From the NCBI GenBank assembly GCA_027625915.1, contig JANTQA010000010.1, forward strand, positions 2,046,001 to 2,110,000: DNA of 64,000 nt, given 5' to 3'. The stretch is from Anaeramoeba flamelloides (taxonomy: Eukaryota > Metamonada > Anaeramoebidae). The notes beneath the pieces were generated by a model, which was not told where the DNA came from, made no database searches, and worked only from the letters and a program-made list of their open reading frames with translations. A program made the position numbers and the translations under genes. Of the stretch, positions 22,496 to 34,635 are shown piece after piece. How positions within the stretch are numbered: the stretch's first letter is position 1; the number at the start of each line of letters is the position of its first letter.

Positions 22496-23077
22496 TTTCT
22501 TATTTTACAATAAGAAATCAGAAAAATCTCATTTAGATTTGAATAAATTATCAATTTCCAATTTAGAATCGAGAAAAATCTACTTTATTTTTAAAAAAGT
22601 CAAGAGAAATTATAGACAAATAACTCTACAATGAAAGGTTTTATGGACTTATTTTAAATTAATTTTTTTTTAAATTATTTTCGTATTCATTAAATATTGT
22701 TATCAATCATTAGGGGTTAAGTATAAATATAAGTATTTTTATATTTTGAAAGAATATCTAAATAATTGATTTTGTAAATAGAAGTTTTCAAAAAGTATTT
22801 TTAAAAAAATGGTAATAATAAACCCAAAAAATCTTAATTTTGAGGAAAAAATTTCTTTTTCTGAAAATATAAAAAAATAATTACATTTTTGAAATTATTC
22901 CTAAAACAAAAAAAAAATTTCAAATGTAAAAAAAAAATAGCTTTTTCAATTTTAGTTTAATATATTATTGTAGCTTTAATTGTTTCCAGGGTATATATAT
23001 ATATATCGATAGATAAATATCTAAAAAAATATTTTTGGAAAAAAAAAAAAATAATGGAAAAAAATAATAAAATAAAT

Positions 23078-26000
23078 TTAGAGAATTTTTTTCTTTTTGA
23101 AGTAGTCTTTTAAATAATATGCTTGGAATATACCAGTTACAATTAGTACAATGATGGAAAGAATTGAAAACCACAATACACGCGAATTTGTTGATTCTAT
23201 AAATTTTAGTATATAAAAAAGTAAGGAAATAATGTATAAAGAAAAATAAATAAAAAATTATTAATTGAAAATAGTTTTTAAAATTTTTTATGGTGATTTT
23301 CTTGTTGTAGTTTTTCATTTTCTTTTTAACAAAAAGAAAGATGTACAATTAAAAAAATTGAATCCACGATCAAAAGTTATGTTTTTAAAAAGTAGTAAAA
23401 TTTTTAATAACAGTCAAATATCAAATAAAAAATTTAAGGTAGAGAATAAACAATTTTTGGATTCTAAATTTGAAAATATTATCTGAAAACTAAACCATGA
23501 AATTTAGCAAGGTTTTGATTTTTGTTTTTTAGAAAATATATCTATTTCTAATAAAATTTATTAACACTAAGAAAAAATGAAGAAAATGTTTTTTAATTCT
23601 ATATTTAAGCATACATTAGTAACTAAAAAATTAAATGTTTTTGAAGAAAAAAAATATCAATAAAAGTATGATCAATGTAAATTTAATTCTTGAAAACAAA
23701 TGTTTAATGTAATAACTGTCATTGATCTTTAAAATTTTAAATTATAAATTTTCTCTCAATATTTGATAAACTTTGTGAAATTAAATAAAAAAAAAAATTT
23801 TTTTTGTAATTTAATTAAATATCTACATTCTAAAAAATCAAATACATCTCAAATAACCATATAATTATTACTTGAATTGATTTACATAGTTTTTCTTTTA
23901 TTAATCACAAAAGTTGTCAAAATATTTCTGTCTTTGTAAATTCATCAAATAAGAGTATTGGGAAAATTAAATAGTTTGAATTTTTTTTAAAATTTAATTA
24001 ATTCAGTTTTTAATAACTTTTATTTTTTTAAAAACCATTATTATTCTTTTTTTTTTATTGTTAATTCGAGAGGTGATTCAAAAAAATTACCACCTATTTA
24101 ATCGAAACACTAAATTTTTAAAAACCATTATTATTATAAACCCCATTCCAAAAATTTGGACACACCCAAAATAAAAAATAGGCAAAAAAAAAAATCTCAA
24201 TTCATTGTGTTTTTCCAAACTTAATATTAAAGCACATTTAAGTTATCTTGTATTAATAATTTTATGTGTTATCATTTTCATGCTAAACAAAAGAAAAAAA
24301 TAATATAAAACGAAAAAGAAAAAATTGGTGTGTCCAAAATGATGAAACTCGCAGAACTAAAAATGTATTGGCAAATTTGTTGAAATTTCACCAACAATTG
24401 TTGATCGATCATATGATTAGATATCATCAGCTAATTGTATCTAATTTTTCTCTTTAACAAACTCAACTTTTAAACCTTCTATCAATCATTGAAAAAAAGA
24501 TTTTTCCTGATCTAACAAAACAGATTACCTAACTGGAAAAAAGGAAATGAAAACAAAACAGAAAAGACAAAAAATGAAAAAATAGTTTGTAAAATCAAAA
24601 TTATTTCCAAATTAGATGTAAATTGTAGTATTGTTATTCTTTCAAAGATTTAAACTGTGTCCAAATTTTTGGAATTTAGTTTATTAAATAAAAATTCATC
24701 AAAATTAAATTCAGATATCTTTTTGATATTTATTCTCTGATCTGAATTGTTTTTAGTTTCAAAAACAATTGATTAGTTATAGTTCAAATATAGATTACAC
24801 TTCATTATTAAAGGTTTAATATACTTTTATAAAAGATTTTAAAAATTACACACTTTTTTGGCACAATTGTTCTTATAAAAAAATTTTTCGTTTATTTATT
24901 TTGTTAAATGATATTATGACTATTATATCATTTTACTTGAGAGAAAATATTATCGAATTAACTTGTCTGATGTTAGAAATTTTTTTAAAGTTACAAAATT
25001 TTTATGATTTTTCCATTTACTTTTTTAGAGTTTTCAATTTTTTAATTAAAAAGTAGAGAAGAAGAAAAAGTATTAAAAGTATAATTCGAATTCAATGGGT
25101 AAAGTATTGAAGAAGAGAAATAATGGTGACAATTTAACTTCTTTTTATATGTAATTGCATTGCACTGGGATTAATTTCTGACGTGCATGGTAATGATTAC
25201 TTTTACTGGAAACAACTTTTGTCAAGAGCGGTATTACACGAATAGGTGTTACTATGGTGCAGATCTTAATATTTTCGATTTAATTGGCATAAAAGGAAAC
25301 AACCAATAATCCATTCAACACTAGAGGTACAAAACAAAAATTTATAAGTTTTTGCTTTTTTTTATTATTTTTTTTAATTTCTTTTATTTCTTACTTTTCT
25401 TTCTCTTTTTCTTATCTTTTTTTAAAAAGAAAATTATTTCTTTTCATTTTTCAAAGAAAAGCGATCCTATGAGCCATAATATTGACAACATTAAATCTAG
25501 AAGTAAAAAAAAACTCTTTATAAATTTAGTGTTTCAGAAAGTGACGTAAAGTGCCGTAGAGTTACGTAGGGTGCCGTCAAATATCGTAGAGTGCCTAGGT
25601 TTTTTAAAATTCAAAAGAATATAGAAAATTTTTTGATTTTACGCAATTCTTTTAAATTCTGGAAAACCTAACGTTGTTTTTTTAATTTTTGAATTGAAAA
25701 GAAAATTTAATAAATTTTCTTTTCATTTCAATAAGTAAAAAAAACCTAACGATAAACAGGAGGTAATTTTGTTGAATCACCTTTCCTAATTAACAATAAG
25801 TAACAAAAAATTCTAAAAATGATCAGGAAATATATTTAAAGAAAGTAATTTTCAAAAAATGATATTTTATTTTTGTTTTTGTTCTTTTTTTCTCCTTTTT
25901 AAGGGACTAATCTATATTAAATTTTTTTACCTAAATTTAATAGAGATTGAGAAAATTTTTTGCAAATAACTTAGATGTAAAAAACACTGTTTATTTTCAA

Positions 26001-29000
26001 ATTTAATCACATTTCAAGTGAAGGAATTCTTATTTAGAACTTTCTCAAAAAAAAAAATAATAGAGACTAGTCCCTTAAAAGAATTACAATTATTAGGTGT
26101 ATTTATATTTAAATTTAAAGCTTGTTAGCTAATTTGAATTTATAAATGTTTAAATTTCAAAAATAGATAAATTCCGAAACATTTTATTTCTGGTAATCAT
26201 TTTTAAGGTAACAAAAGATTTGGGAAATTGAATTAAAAATTTTTTCATATATTAATTGAAAAATGATAGCAAAGACAAAAATTAAGTAAAGTCATTTTGA
26301 AAAGGTGATGGTAAAAAGTTTTAAAAAATGTTAACACATCTCTTTAAAAGGATGGAGTAAATAGTTTGAGTAGCACTTTTTAGAACTTTTTTTGATCATC
26401 TCTTTTAAAACCACACTTAAGTACGATCAGAATTTTATTGCCTGTGAATATTGCTTTTATAACTAACAGCAAATTTATTGACTGAAAAGAATGTTTAGTC
26501 AAGTGATCTTGTTAAAATTTAATATTTCTTCGAAAATTTGTTATTTTGGGTAAAACTATTTTTGGCAAACCAAATTTGAAATTTAAATTGAAAAGGTTTG
26601 AAAATCATAATTTCATGATGAAAAGGCTACTCCAGTTTCTTTTCAAGTATTATAAAATTTGGGATAAATATCTTGAAAATAAAGGGAAAGTATCAGGTAT
26701 AGGAGATAAAAAAAATTACTTCGAAATTTATGTTGAAAAAGTTCGAAAATAAAAATCCTCATATTTTTTCTTTTCCACTTCTTATTAATATATAATAGAG
26801 TTGGTAACAATGGTGAAAATATATTTTCAGATAAAGTGGAAAGTAAGAAAAGCAAGTGGTAAAAAATAGATTTTTTAATTTACCTTGAAAATAAAGCGGA
26901 GTGTCCTTTTTATATGATCAACAAAAATCCGATTTAAAATTTTGCCTTGCTTTGTTAAGAATTACATAAAAGTTTTGGATCAACTAATGTTTTTTTTTTT
27001 TAAATTTCTTTAAAAAATCCGAAAATTGTAATATTTTGACTTATCTTTAATTGGCAAACCCTTAAATCATATTGATTTACTCACATATTGTATTTCAACA
27101 CTTAAAGAATGTAAAATTCGAATATCCTTTAACTATTTTGAAAAAAAAGTTCAACACGGTTTTTTAATTCTGTAGATTAAAAGAATCACAAAAACCACAG
27201 AAATCACAGAAACCTGACAATCAAAAGTAATTTCAATTAAAAGACGAAGCAATAGAGAATGACGGGTGGTATACTAATCACAATAACAGTTTTTACAATC
27301 CTTTTGTTCATCAATCTTTTTTATTCACTTTATTTTAATGACGAGATTTTGGTATTCATCAACCACTATGAAAACTGTTCAAATTTTGCTGAGAATATCA
27401 TTAAAAGCAATTTTAAAAAAAAATGTTTCAAAAAATTAAACTAAAATTCAAAATTTTCCACACAGCTAAAACGTTCCAAACAATCACAATAATACAATTT
27501 CATTGAAATTGGAGATAATTTTGATTTTTGTAAAATATGAAAATCATTTTTTCATCTTTTAGTTTTTGTTTTGATTTCATTGTTTGAATTACGTAATTTG
27601 TTTCGTTGGATCAAAAATTTTTTGAACAATTGATATTATGGTTAAAGTCAAGTTGTTCAAAATAGAAGAACTCAAATAAAATTAGTTGGTAGTATCTAAC
27701 CATTTGATCGATCAATAATCCTAATAGAATTTCAACATATTTACTAATGTATTTTTTTGTTTTGCTCTCTCCAAAATTTTTGACACACCCTTCATTTATT
27801 TGTATTGATAATTATTTATTTTTTGTTTTTTGAGTATTGTAATTTATGAAGAAGTGTTAACATTTCAATTAGTGAATGGTTCTAATTTGGTAAATCTTCT
27901 TGAATTGATTAAATAAGTTTTTTTCTTCACAAATTGAATTTTGGTGTGTTAAAAATTTTGAATTGGGGTTTAGTTTCTGATAAATTCAAAGAAATAGCAT
28001 AAAATTTTTAATTTGTTTTCCGTTTTACAAATTGTTTGACACAAGCTTTGATTAAAGCTCTCTATTCTTTTAAATGAGAAGAAAATTTGTAAAATTGGTT
28101 TTGCTTTCAAAAGATATGTCCTCTTGAGTTGTTTTATTAGTTGAGTAAATTGATTACAAAAATGGAAATTGAACTAAAAATTTTATTCAATTTATTTGAA
28201 TTTATCAGTATTTTAGTTTTTATCCTGTAGATATTGATTTAAAGACAGAGTATTATTTCGTTTGAATTCAGCATAGTGTTTCGAAAGGATGTAAAAAAAT
28301 CGACTTTTAAAAAGCACTCATTGATAAATCATAAAAAAAAAAAAAAAACGAAAAAAATGAAAAAAAAAAAGAAAAAAATGAAAAAGTGAAGGAATATTTT
28401 ACCATTAGTATTTCTCATTGCTTCTTCTCTGTTTTTCGAATACAAAATTTCTTCATGGATTTCAAGAACTAAATCTTGCATTTTTCTAATTTCAGTTTCT
28501 AAGGGATTTAAATGCTCTTTTGTTGCGATGTCAGAATAGTCACGTGCTTCTGATCCCATTTTAAAATCAAATTCAACTCTTTGTGATGATGCTATTTTAA
28601 TAAAAAAAAGAAAGTAAACAGTATTAAGAAAAGAAACGAAATAGATTAAGTATAAGAAAGTTAATGATCGTATTTGTTCAAAAAAGTTATTCGATGGACG
28701 AAGAATTATTTTTAGCATTATACTTTTTCGTTTTTTTTTTTTTTTTTCTTTCTTTTTTCAAGAAATTTGGGTAGAAATCAAGTGGTTTAATTTAATGGAG
28801 AGAGGAAATCAAAGATCTTTTTTAAATTGACAAAAAAAGTTTTTTTTTTACAAAACAAAAGGCAAAAAAGGCAGAATTTAAAATTTAGTCATTGTGAATA
28901 ACTAATTCGTGTTTAAAAAGAAGAAAAATTTAAAAGAAAAAAAAAAAAGGAATTTAAAAGTTACCAGATCCTTGAAAGGCTTGTTGACGGTGTGAAGTGA

Positions 29001-29280
29001 AACAAAATTTGTAGTCCCCATGGGTGTCAGTTCTAAATGCAAATTTTCCATCTTCGATGGTATGTTTATGCAAAATTGTATGATGTTTGGAATCGTAAAT
29101 GATTAAATCAACAGCAAGTTGTTTGGGTTCAACAAGAGAATAAGATCCTGTTACTAAGGAATCGTGTTCAATTTCTTCTGAAATACATTTTTCTTGGCGT
29201 TCTTTAATTTCAATTTGGAAAGAATTCGTGGCACTAAAAAAAAGAGTTGCTAAAACAAAAAAAAGTAAACAAATTTTCAT
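23078..29280 (-). CDS. TMED10: p24 family cargo receptor, TMED10/p24-delta type
   Basis: Exons 29280-28965, 28591-28403 and 23196-23078 give 207 residues. p24 proteins cycle between ER and Golgi in COPI/COPII vesicles and select cargo. Residues 1-20 are a signal peptide. The GOLD domain follows, with the paired cysteines C32 and C93 and an SLVTGSYSL segment of delta type. A coiled coil with PLETEIRKMQDLVLEIHEEI is next. The last exon, 5206 bp away, encodes ESTNSRVLWFSIL, one membrane span and the tail YYLKDYFKKKKIL, whose KKIL end is a COPI-type KKxx signal. Junctions GAA|TCA (last) and GCA (first) keep phase; acceptors are TAG. The NESTNSRVL-type segment is split exactly at the junction, which makes the distant exon convincing. 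Confidence 0.93.
24137..24683. mobile_element. Tc1/mariner-like non-autonomous element, copy 2
   Basis: 547 bp with the best-kept ends: TAAACCCCATTCCAAAAATT on the left, and TGTGTCCAAATTTTTGGAAT near the right end. Its plus strand keeps the IGKFVEISPTIVDRS reading, so it lies in the opposite orientation to copy 1. It is inside p24 intron 2. Confidence 0.8.
25535..25770 (-). repeat. CACTCTA-array repeat family, copy 3 (inverted)
   Basis: The plus strand shows five to six imperfect units of the type CGTAGAGTGC at about 10-11-base spacing (25541-25600), followed by AATTCTTTTAAATTCTGG and AAAACCTAACG. These are the reverse complements of blocks in the copy at 14485-14935. Confidence 0.6.
27437..27972. 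mobile_element. Tc1/mariner-like non-autonomous element, copy 3
   Basis: 536 bp, with left end TAAACTAAAATTCAAAATTT and right end AAATTTTGAATTGGGGTTTA. It carries the internal GATCGATCAATAATCC region corresponding to the helix-turn-helix piece of copies 1 and 2. It is inside p24 intron 2 and in the orientation of copy 1. Confidence 0.72.
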
Positions 29281-30312
29281 CTTTAGATAAATTTGAAAAT
29301 AAATAAAAGTGTAAAAAAAATGAAAAGCTAAATCAGAAATTTCGAGAGATAATAACAGGTTTTAAATTGAAACAGGGACTAGTGTAGAAGGCGAAAGATA
29401 GTGGTGTTAAATTTTTATGATCTGAGGATTCAATTAGAAAAAGAATAGGCTTTTAAGTTTTGAATAATTTGAGAGATGTGTATATTGGTCTTTTTATGTT
29501 TTCTCTTTTTCAGACTTTTTTTAGGCAAGTAAAACAGCTTTAGTACATAGAAACAAAGAAAATTAAACAACAAATGAATTTCAAATTAGGTTTGACTTAA
29601 TCTTCAGTATGATTTCTTTAAAAAGGATTATAAAAATAAAAAGAAATTTTGCAGAATGATTCTTTTGATTTTGAAGATCTATTTTGATTCAACTTGAGTG
29701 GTTTACTTTTTTTCAATTTTACAAACTTCGTATAGTGATCGTTTTTTTGTTTTTGATCATAGAATTTTCAGCTCTGGTTGTTTTTTCAAAGTAAAGCAAA
29801 TATAAAATAAAATAAACAATTTTCTGTAGTAAGACTAATTTGGGGTATTGTCTATTTTTCAAAATTTGCTTGTAGGCTGATTATACTGTTTTCTCAAGAA
29901 ATATCATAAAAGGGTATTTTTTCGTTAAACTTTTATTTTTTTCCTTTTGTTAATTTGACTCGTTCAATTTCAAAAAATTCTTCAAATAAAAAATATCCAA
30001 ACTTGAATTCATGCTCATAATTTGCTCTATTGGATACACAAAAGAAATTTTAAAGACTTGTCAAAAGTTATAATGACCCACCCTAAAAAAATTACAAGAC
30101 CCAGACAAAGCTTTGAACTTTTCAAAACATTTTAACCTTAAAAATTATTTGAAAGTTTTTGAAAGGTTTGTGAATTGCCTGAAATCTTTGTAAAGGTTCA
30201 CTGATTTGTAAAAGTACAAGATTTTTTTTGAATGTGTTCTCTATTTAATCTTGCAATCTTTCATTTTTTAGTTTTCATTTTTTAAATTTTTTATTATCTT
30301 TTCATCGAAAAA
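29281..30312. promoter_or_regulatory. divergent intergenic region between p24 and a small membrane-protein gene
   Basis: A 1.0-kb gap separating two genes transcribed away from each other, so it must carry both promoters. It is A/T-rich with many T tracts. I see no motif specific enough to name. Confidence 0.5.
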
Positions 30313-30558
30313 ATGTTTGACAAAGCTACAAAAATTATCTATGTGTTTCTTGCATTAATTGCACTTTTAAGTACAATCTTAGTTATCTTGGCACCTACTT
30401 TACCACACGAAATTACTTCAGATGCCGAAGATGAATCAGGATCTTCAACGAACCAATTCTCAAACCAAGAAAGAGATCAAATTGAACAACAAAAAATGAA
30501 CCTTCTCTTGAAAGAAACAAAAATAACAATTAACGCCGATCCACACAAGTCGAAATAA
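30313..30558 (+). CDS. small single-span membrane protein, unknown
   Basis: 81 residues, ATG preceded by AAAAA as in other genes here, TAA stop. Residues 7-28 (KIIYVFLALIALLSTILVIL and on) form one membrane span, followed by PTLPHEI. The remainder is polar, rich in E, S, N and Q. With a short K-containing N-terminus the tail probably faces the lumen or outside, or the protein may be a signal-anchored type. Codon use and the well-formed hydrophobic-then-polar layout favour a real gene over chance. No family was recognised. It lies divergently from the p24 gene. Confidence 0.6.
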   Translation: MFDKATKIIYVFLALIALLSTILVILAPTLPHEITSDAEDESGSSTNQFSNQERDQIEQQKMNLLLKETKITINADPHKSK

Positions 30559-33098
30559 CTTTTCAAAATCGACAGAAAAAAAAAAAAATCCAACAAAAAA
30601 AAAAAAACTGGTTGCATTTTTATATTTGTGCGGTGTCTCTTCTTTCTGAAAAACAAAAAGAAAGTGAATTGTTTTTTCGATTCTTCTAATTTTCATCTCA
30701 ATTTTTAATGTTTTAACAATAAACAGTTTTTCTTTTTGATTTTTTTTTCATTTTTTTATTTTTTTCACAAACAATCTATCTTCAAAAAAGAAATAAAAGA
30801 AATTGATCAAGTCTTTATCCTACCAACAATATTTAAAAAGAATAAAAAATTGAACAAGACTTAAATCTTGATTTTAAAATCTAATTGCCTCAAACAGCCC
30901 ATTTAAGAAAGTTTTATCTTTTGAAAATCAAACCAAAATAAAAATATTTTTGAAACGGAAGCAGTATGAAAAAAGTTGATAAGTAAAGTTTTTAAAAGGT
31001 CTTTCCTAAACAACTTAAAGATGGTGTTATGAAAGTTTGAAGGTCTACTTATTAAACTTTTATTCTGAAATTTTTTGAAATAGTTCAAAGCAGATTATAA
31101 ACTATTTTTTTCAGAGCACAACCTTTTCTATTTTGATCATTTTTTTTTAGTACTTTTTGTTGAAAAATAAATTGACTATTATTTCAATTTATCCTTCACA
31201 TAAGGATGAAAAGATAAACAAAACGTTGTTTATTAAGTACTCTCCGTTGTAAACTTTTCTTTTAGAATTGTAGAATTTGATGATTTATTAAAATTCTGGC
31301 AATTTGTTTATATTTTCGTTGAAAGACAAAAGAAAATTTTGTGTATTTTATTTTGTAATGATTTGTAAATTAGTTTCTTGGTTGGATTATGAAAAACTTA
31401 CTGAAATTTCTAAAAAAATTAGGTAAAAATAATTTTCTCTGGGTACCGAAATCAGAAAAGTTAAGAAAAGAATAAGGAGAGGTTAACGATATTCTTAAAA
31501 ATGGTAAAATCATTTTTAGTAAGAAGAATTTAGATCTAAAACTGCTATGGTTATTAAGATTTTAATATAAAATGCCAAAAATACTTTACATCTTCAGCTT
31601 TATTTTTCACATTAAAATTTTAATTTGAGAAATGTGTCAACTCTAAAATTAATACAAGTATAAAAAAAAATAAAATAAAAATGATTTATAATAACACATC
31701 TTTTCAAAAAGAGATTATTAGAAATTAATTTTCTTTTTTTTAATTATTTTTTTCTGAAAAAAATAGTTTTCTAGTTATATAATGGATTTATTGTATATTT
31801 TTCTTACTTCAAAATTTATAATAATTAGGTAAATTGTGCCCAAAAATTAGCGATAGTGCCAAATTATGAATTTAATTATGGGTACCACAAAATATTTGAA
31901 ATATCCCATACAATAGACTCCGATTCTTGTACCAACAAGTTGGTTGGGGCTTTTTATTCACAAATTATGTTTATTTATTTTTTTTTTTTTGAGAAAAAGT
32001 GGGGTATTTTTATAAATTTTATATTATTTTCATTTTTCTTATCTTGGTTGTAAATCTCTATTAAAAATAACCAGATAATCCAGAGTAAGATTGGATTATA
32101 CTGGAATTACTAATTTTACAGAGTAATTAATATCAAAATGTTGATAATCCAACGTGTTAAAAAAATAATGTGGTTATTTCCCTGAAAGTTTATTTTTAAA
32201 GACTTGGTAGATTGTGTTTAAAAAGAAGTCAAGAAAAATGAAAAATGAAAAAAATGAAAATAAAATTCTTTTTGATATAAAAAACACAAATTTCAATCCA
32301 AAAATAAATATATTGATATTATAATATAAAATCCATTTCATTCAAAGGTATAAAGCCAAAAATGAAAAATTCATTTTTCAAGAATTCAGCCGAATAGTAT
32401 TGTTTCAAAATAATATAAAAAGTAAATACATGATTAGAGCTAATAATAATTAAAGAAATAACTGAACAAACTAAATATTTCAGAAAAAAAGAAAATATTT
32501 AAAATATATATTGATGTGGCTTTCATTAAAATATCTTGTTCTAATTTCTCAATTTTGTTTGGAAATTAAAATTGGTGGCACTAACAATTTTTAATAATAA
32601 ATATGTTCATTTTAATGGAATTGCATTATCATCGATGTTCTTATAAGTCCATTTGGAGTTTCAAATATTTTTTTTTTTCAAATTCATTTTCTTTAAAACA
32701 AAGAAAAAAGAAAAAAAAAATAAAGAAGAAAATTGAAAAAAAAAGTAAAAATGATTAATAGTAAAAAACAAAAAAAAAACAAACTACATAAGAAAAAAAT
32801 AACAGATCTAGAATTGAAGGTTTATTTATTTTTTTTTATTTTTATTTTTGGTGGTGGGGGGGGGGTATAATGGATTAAACACACCGGGTTTGTTCTTGTT
32901 CTTCCTTAAATTTTAAGATCTATCATTGAAAAGGTATTTTTTTACAAATTAATTAGAAAAAATAAAAAAGATAATATATGGTGATTTTCTTTTTCTTTTT
33001 AAGTTTCGCTATTTTCTGAATAATTTGTTTTTTGGTTTTAGAAATTTTGAGAAAAAAGTCAATTCTAACAAATAAATAATGTGTAAAACTGGGTTTTG

Positions 33099-33129
<31 letters not shown>

Positions 33130-34158
33130 CATTTTTTATAATATACTTTACAAAATCTTTTTTATTTTTCAAATTTACCAAGTTATTAGTTATAAAAATA
33201 TGCTTAATTATTGTCTAGGTTAATTTGAGAAGTTGTTGTTTGGCAACAAACAGTTCTTTATAACAAATTATTTTTGGAAGTGTTAATAAAATACAGACAA
33301 AAGACATCAACATTCAAATCAAATCAAAATTTGAAGTTCTTCTTTGATTAGATTGATAAAATTATCTTTCCTTTACATCAACCTAAATTAAAACCCAATA
33401 CAAATAATAGATACCCAGTTTATCAATACATCAAATTTTGTTATTAAAAGAAAATACTGTGAACACTATCAACATCAATTGACATCTTATATCTGTTAGT
33501 TATTTTGTTAAACAGGCGCAGGTTGGGTATATAGGAAAAATATTTTGAAATTTCATTTTTCAGTTTCTTTGAATAATAATACATATAATGAAATGCTGGG
33601 GGTTATTGTTAGTGATTCCTAATTCTAAATGTTTGTTATTATTTTTTGGATTTTAGAGGAAATTCAACAGTGAAGTCTATTATATTTTTTTTTTTTTGAT
33701 TACTTCGATCTAATGTAAATTTATCTTTCTTCTTGGAAATTCAATTTTTTAAAGATAAAAAGTTTTTAAAAAAACTCTTTTATTCGATATTCCAGTATTA
33801 TTTTTCTCAATACATTGTTAATAGTTTGTTTAGACTCTTAATTCCGTGTTTTAATTAATTTATCATAAAAATAACTATTTTTTCCTCTCTCTTATTTGTA
33901 TTGAAAGATGTAAATTAAGATTAAATTAAATGTTTCAAATATTTTATTTCGGTTATATTTACAAGATATATATATATATAAACTATTTTTCATAAATTTT
34001 GACTCACTTTATAATGTTAATGGGGGTTGTTTTGAGGGTTTATTCCAGTATTCTTAACAAAAATTATTTTCAAATTTTTGGATAAGAATCATTTTTTTTA
34101 ATTTTGAAAATTTTAGTTTTTCTTTTTCAAATTTTTGTTTTTCTTTTGTTTTTCTTTT

Positions 34159-34260
<102 letters not shown>

Positions 34261-34635
34261 TGATGTGGAAAAAAAAGAGAACTTCGAAAAGACAAATAAT
34301 CACTAAGAAAATTGAGACTATGTAATGTCTTTGAAAATGGATTTAATTATTCATAAAAAATATTGTTGTTCAACTTTTTTTCAGTGAAAGTTCAGTAATA
34401 AAAAATGGGTAATGCTCATTTCAAAAATTAGAACTCACTTTTTTTTAGTTTTTGGTTTTATTTTTTTTAATTTTTAATATATCAGGTTTTTATAGATTTA
34501 GAATGACTTAAAAGTGAATTACAAATCATATTTCGTTATTAATTGTTCTTGAATACTAAAGGATTATTTTTTTTTTTTTCAATTTATTATTTCAGGTGAG
34601 TCACAATTTTTGAAAAAGAGTTTATATATATATAT

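Larger units (their letters stand above)
19655..23077. other. intergenic, with three DNA-element copies
   Basis: Between the eL13 start and the last exon of the p24 gene. It contains a 0.46-kb TIR element (19824-20287), a family B element (20439-20609) and a Tc1/mariner-like copy (21951-22495). The p24 3' UTR should lie just below 23078. No other gene was recognised. Confidence 0.6.
23197..28402 (-). other. p24 intron 2 (5206 bp)
   Basis: Bounded by donor GTAAAA after RNTN and acceptor TAG before the ESTNSRVL codons. It holds two Tc1/mariner-like copies (24137-24683 and 27437-27972), an inverted copy of the CACTCTA-array family (25535-25770) and a GC-richer patch at about 25150-25290. A plus-strand frame at 26546-26752 has no recognisable domain. 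Retention of this intron adds a phenylalanine-rich hydrophobic tail and a stop. Confidence 0.88.

Noticed and set aside
25140-25300. GC-richer patch in p24 intron 2, considered as a tRNA or hidden exon
   Set aside because: No cloverleaf pairing or intact B box could be drawn, and no long reading frame fits; probably a repeat fragment.
26546-26752. 68-codon plus-strand frame in p24 intron 2
   Set aside because: Lysine-rich and somewhat gene-like, but no domain, no repeat match and no sign of its own splicing or promoter.
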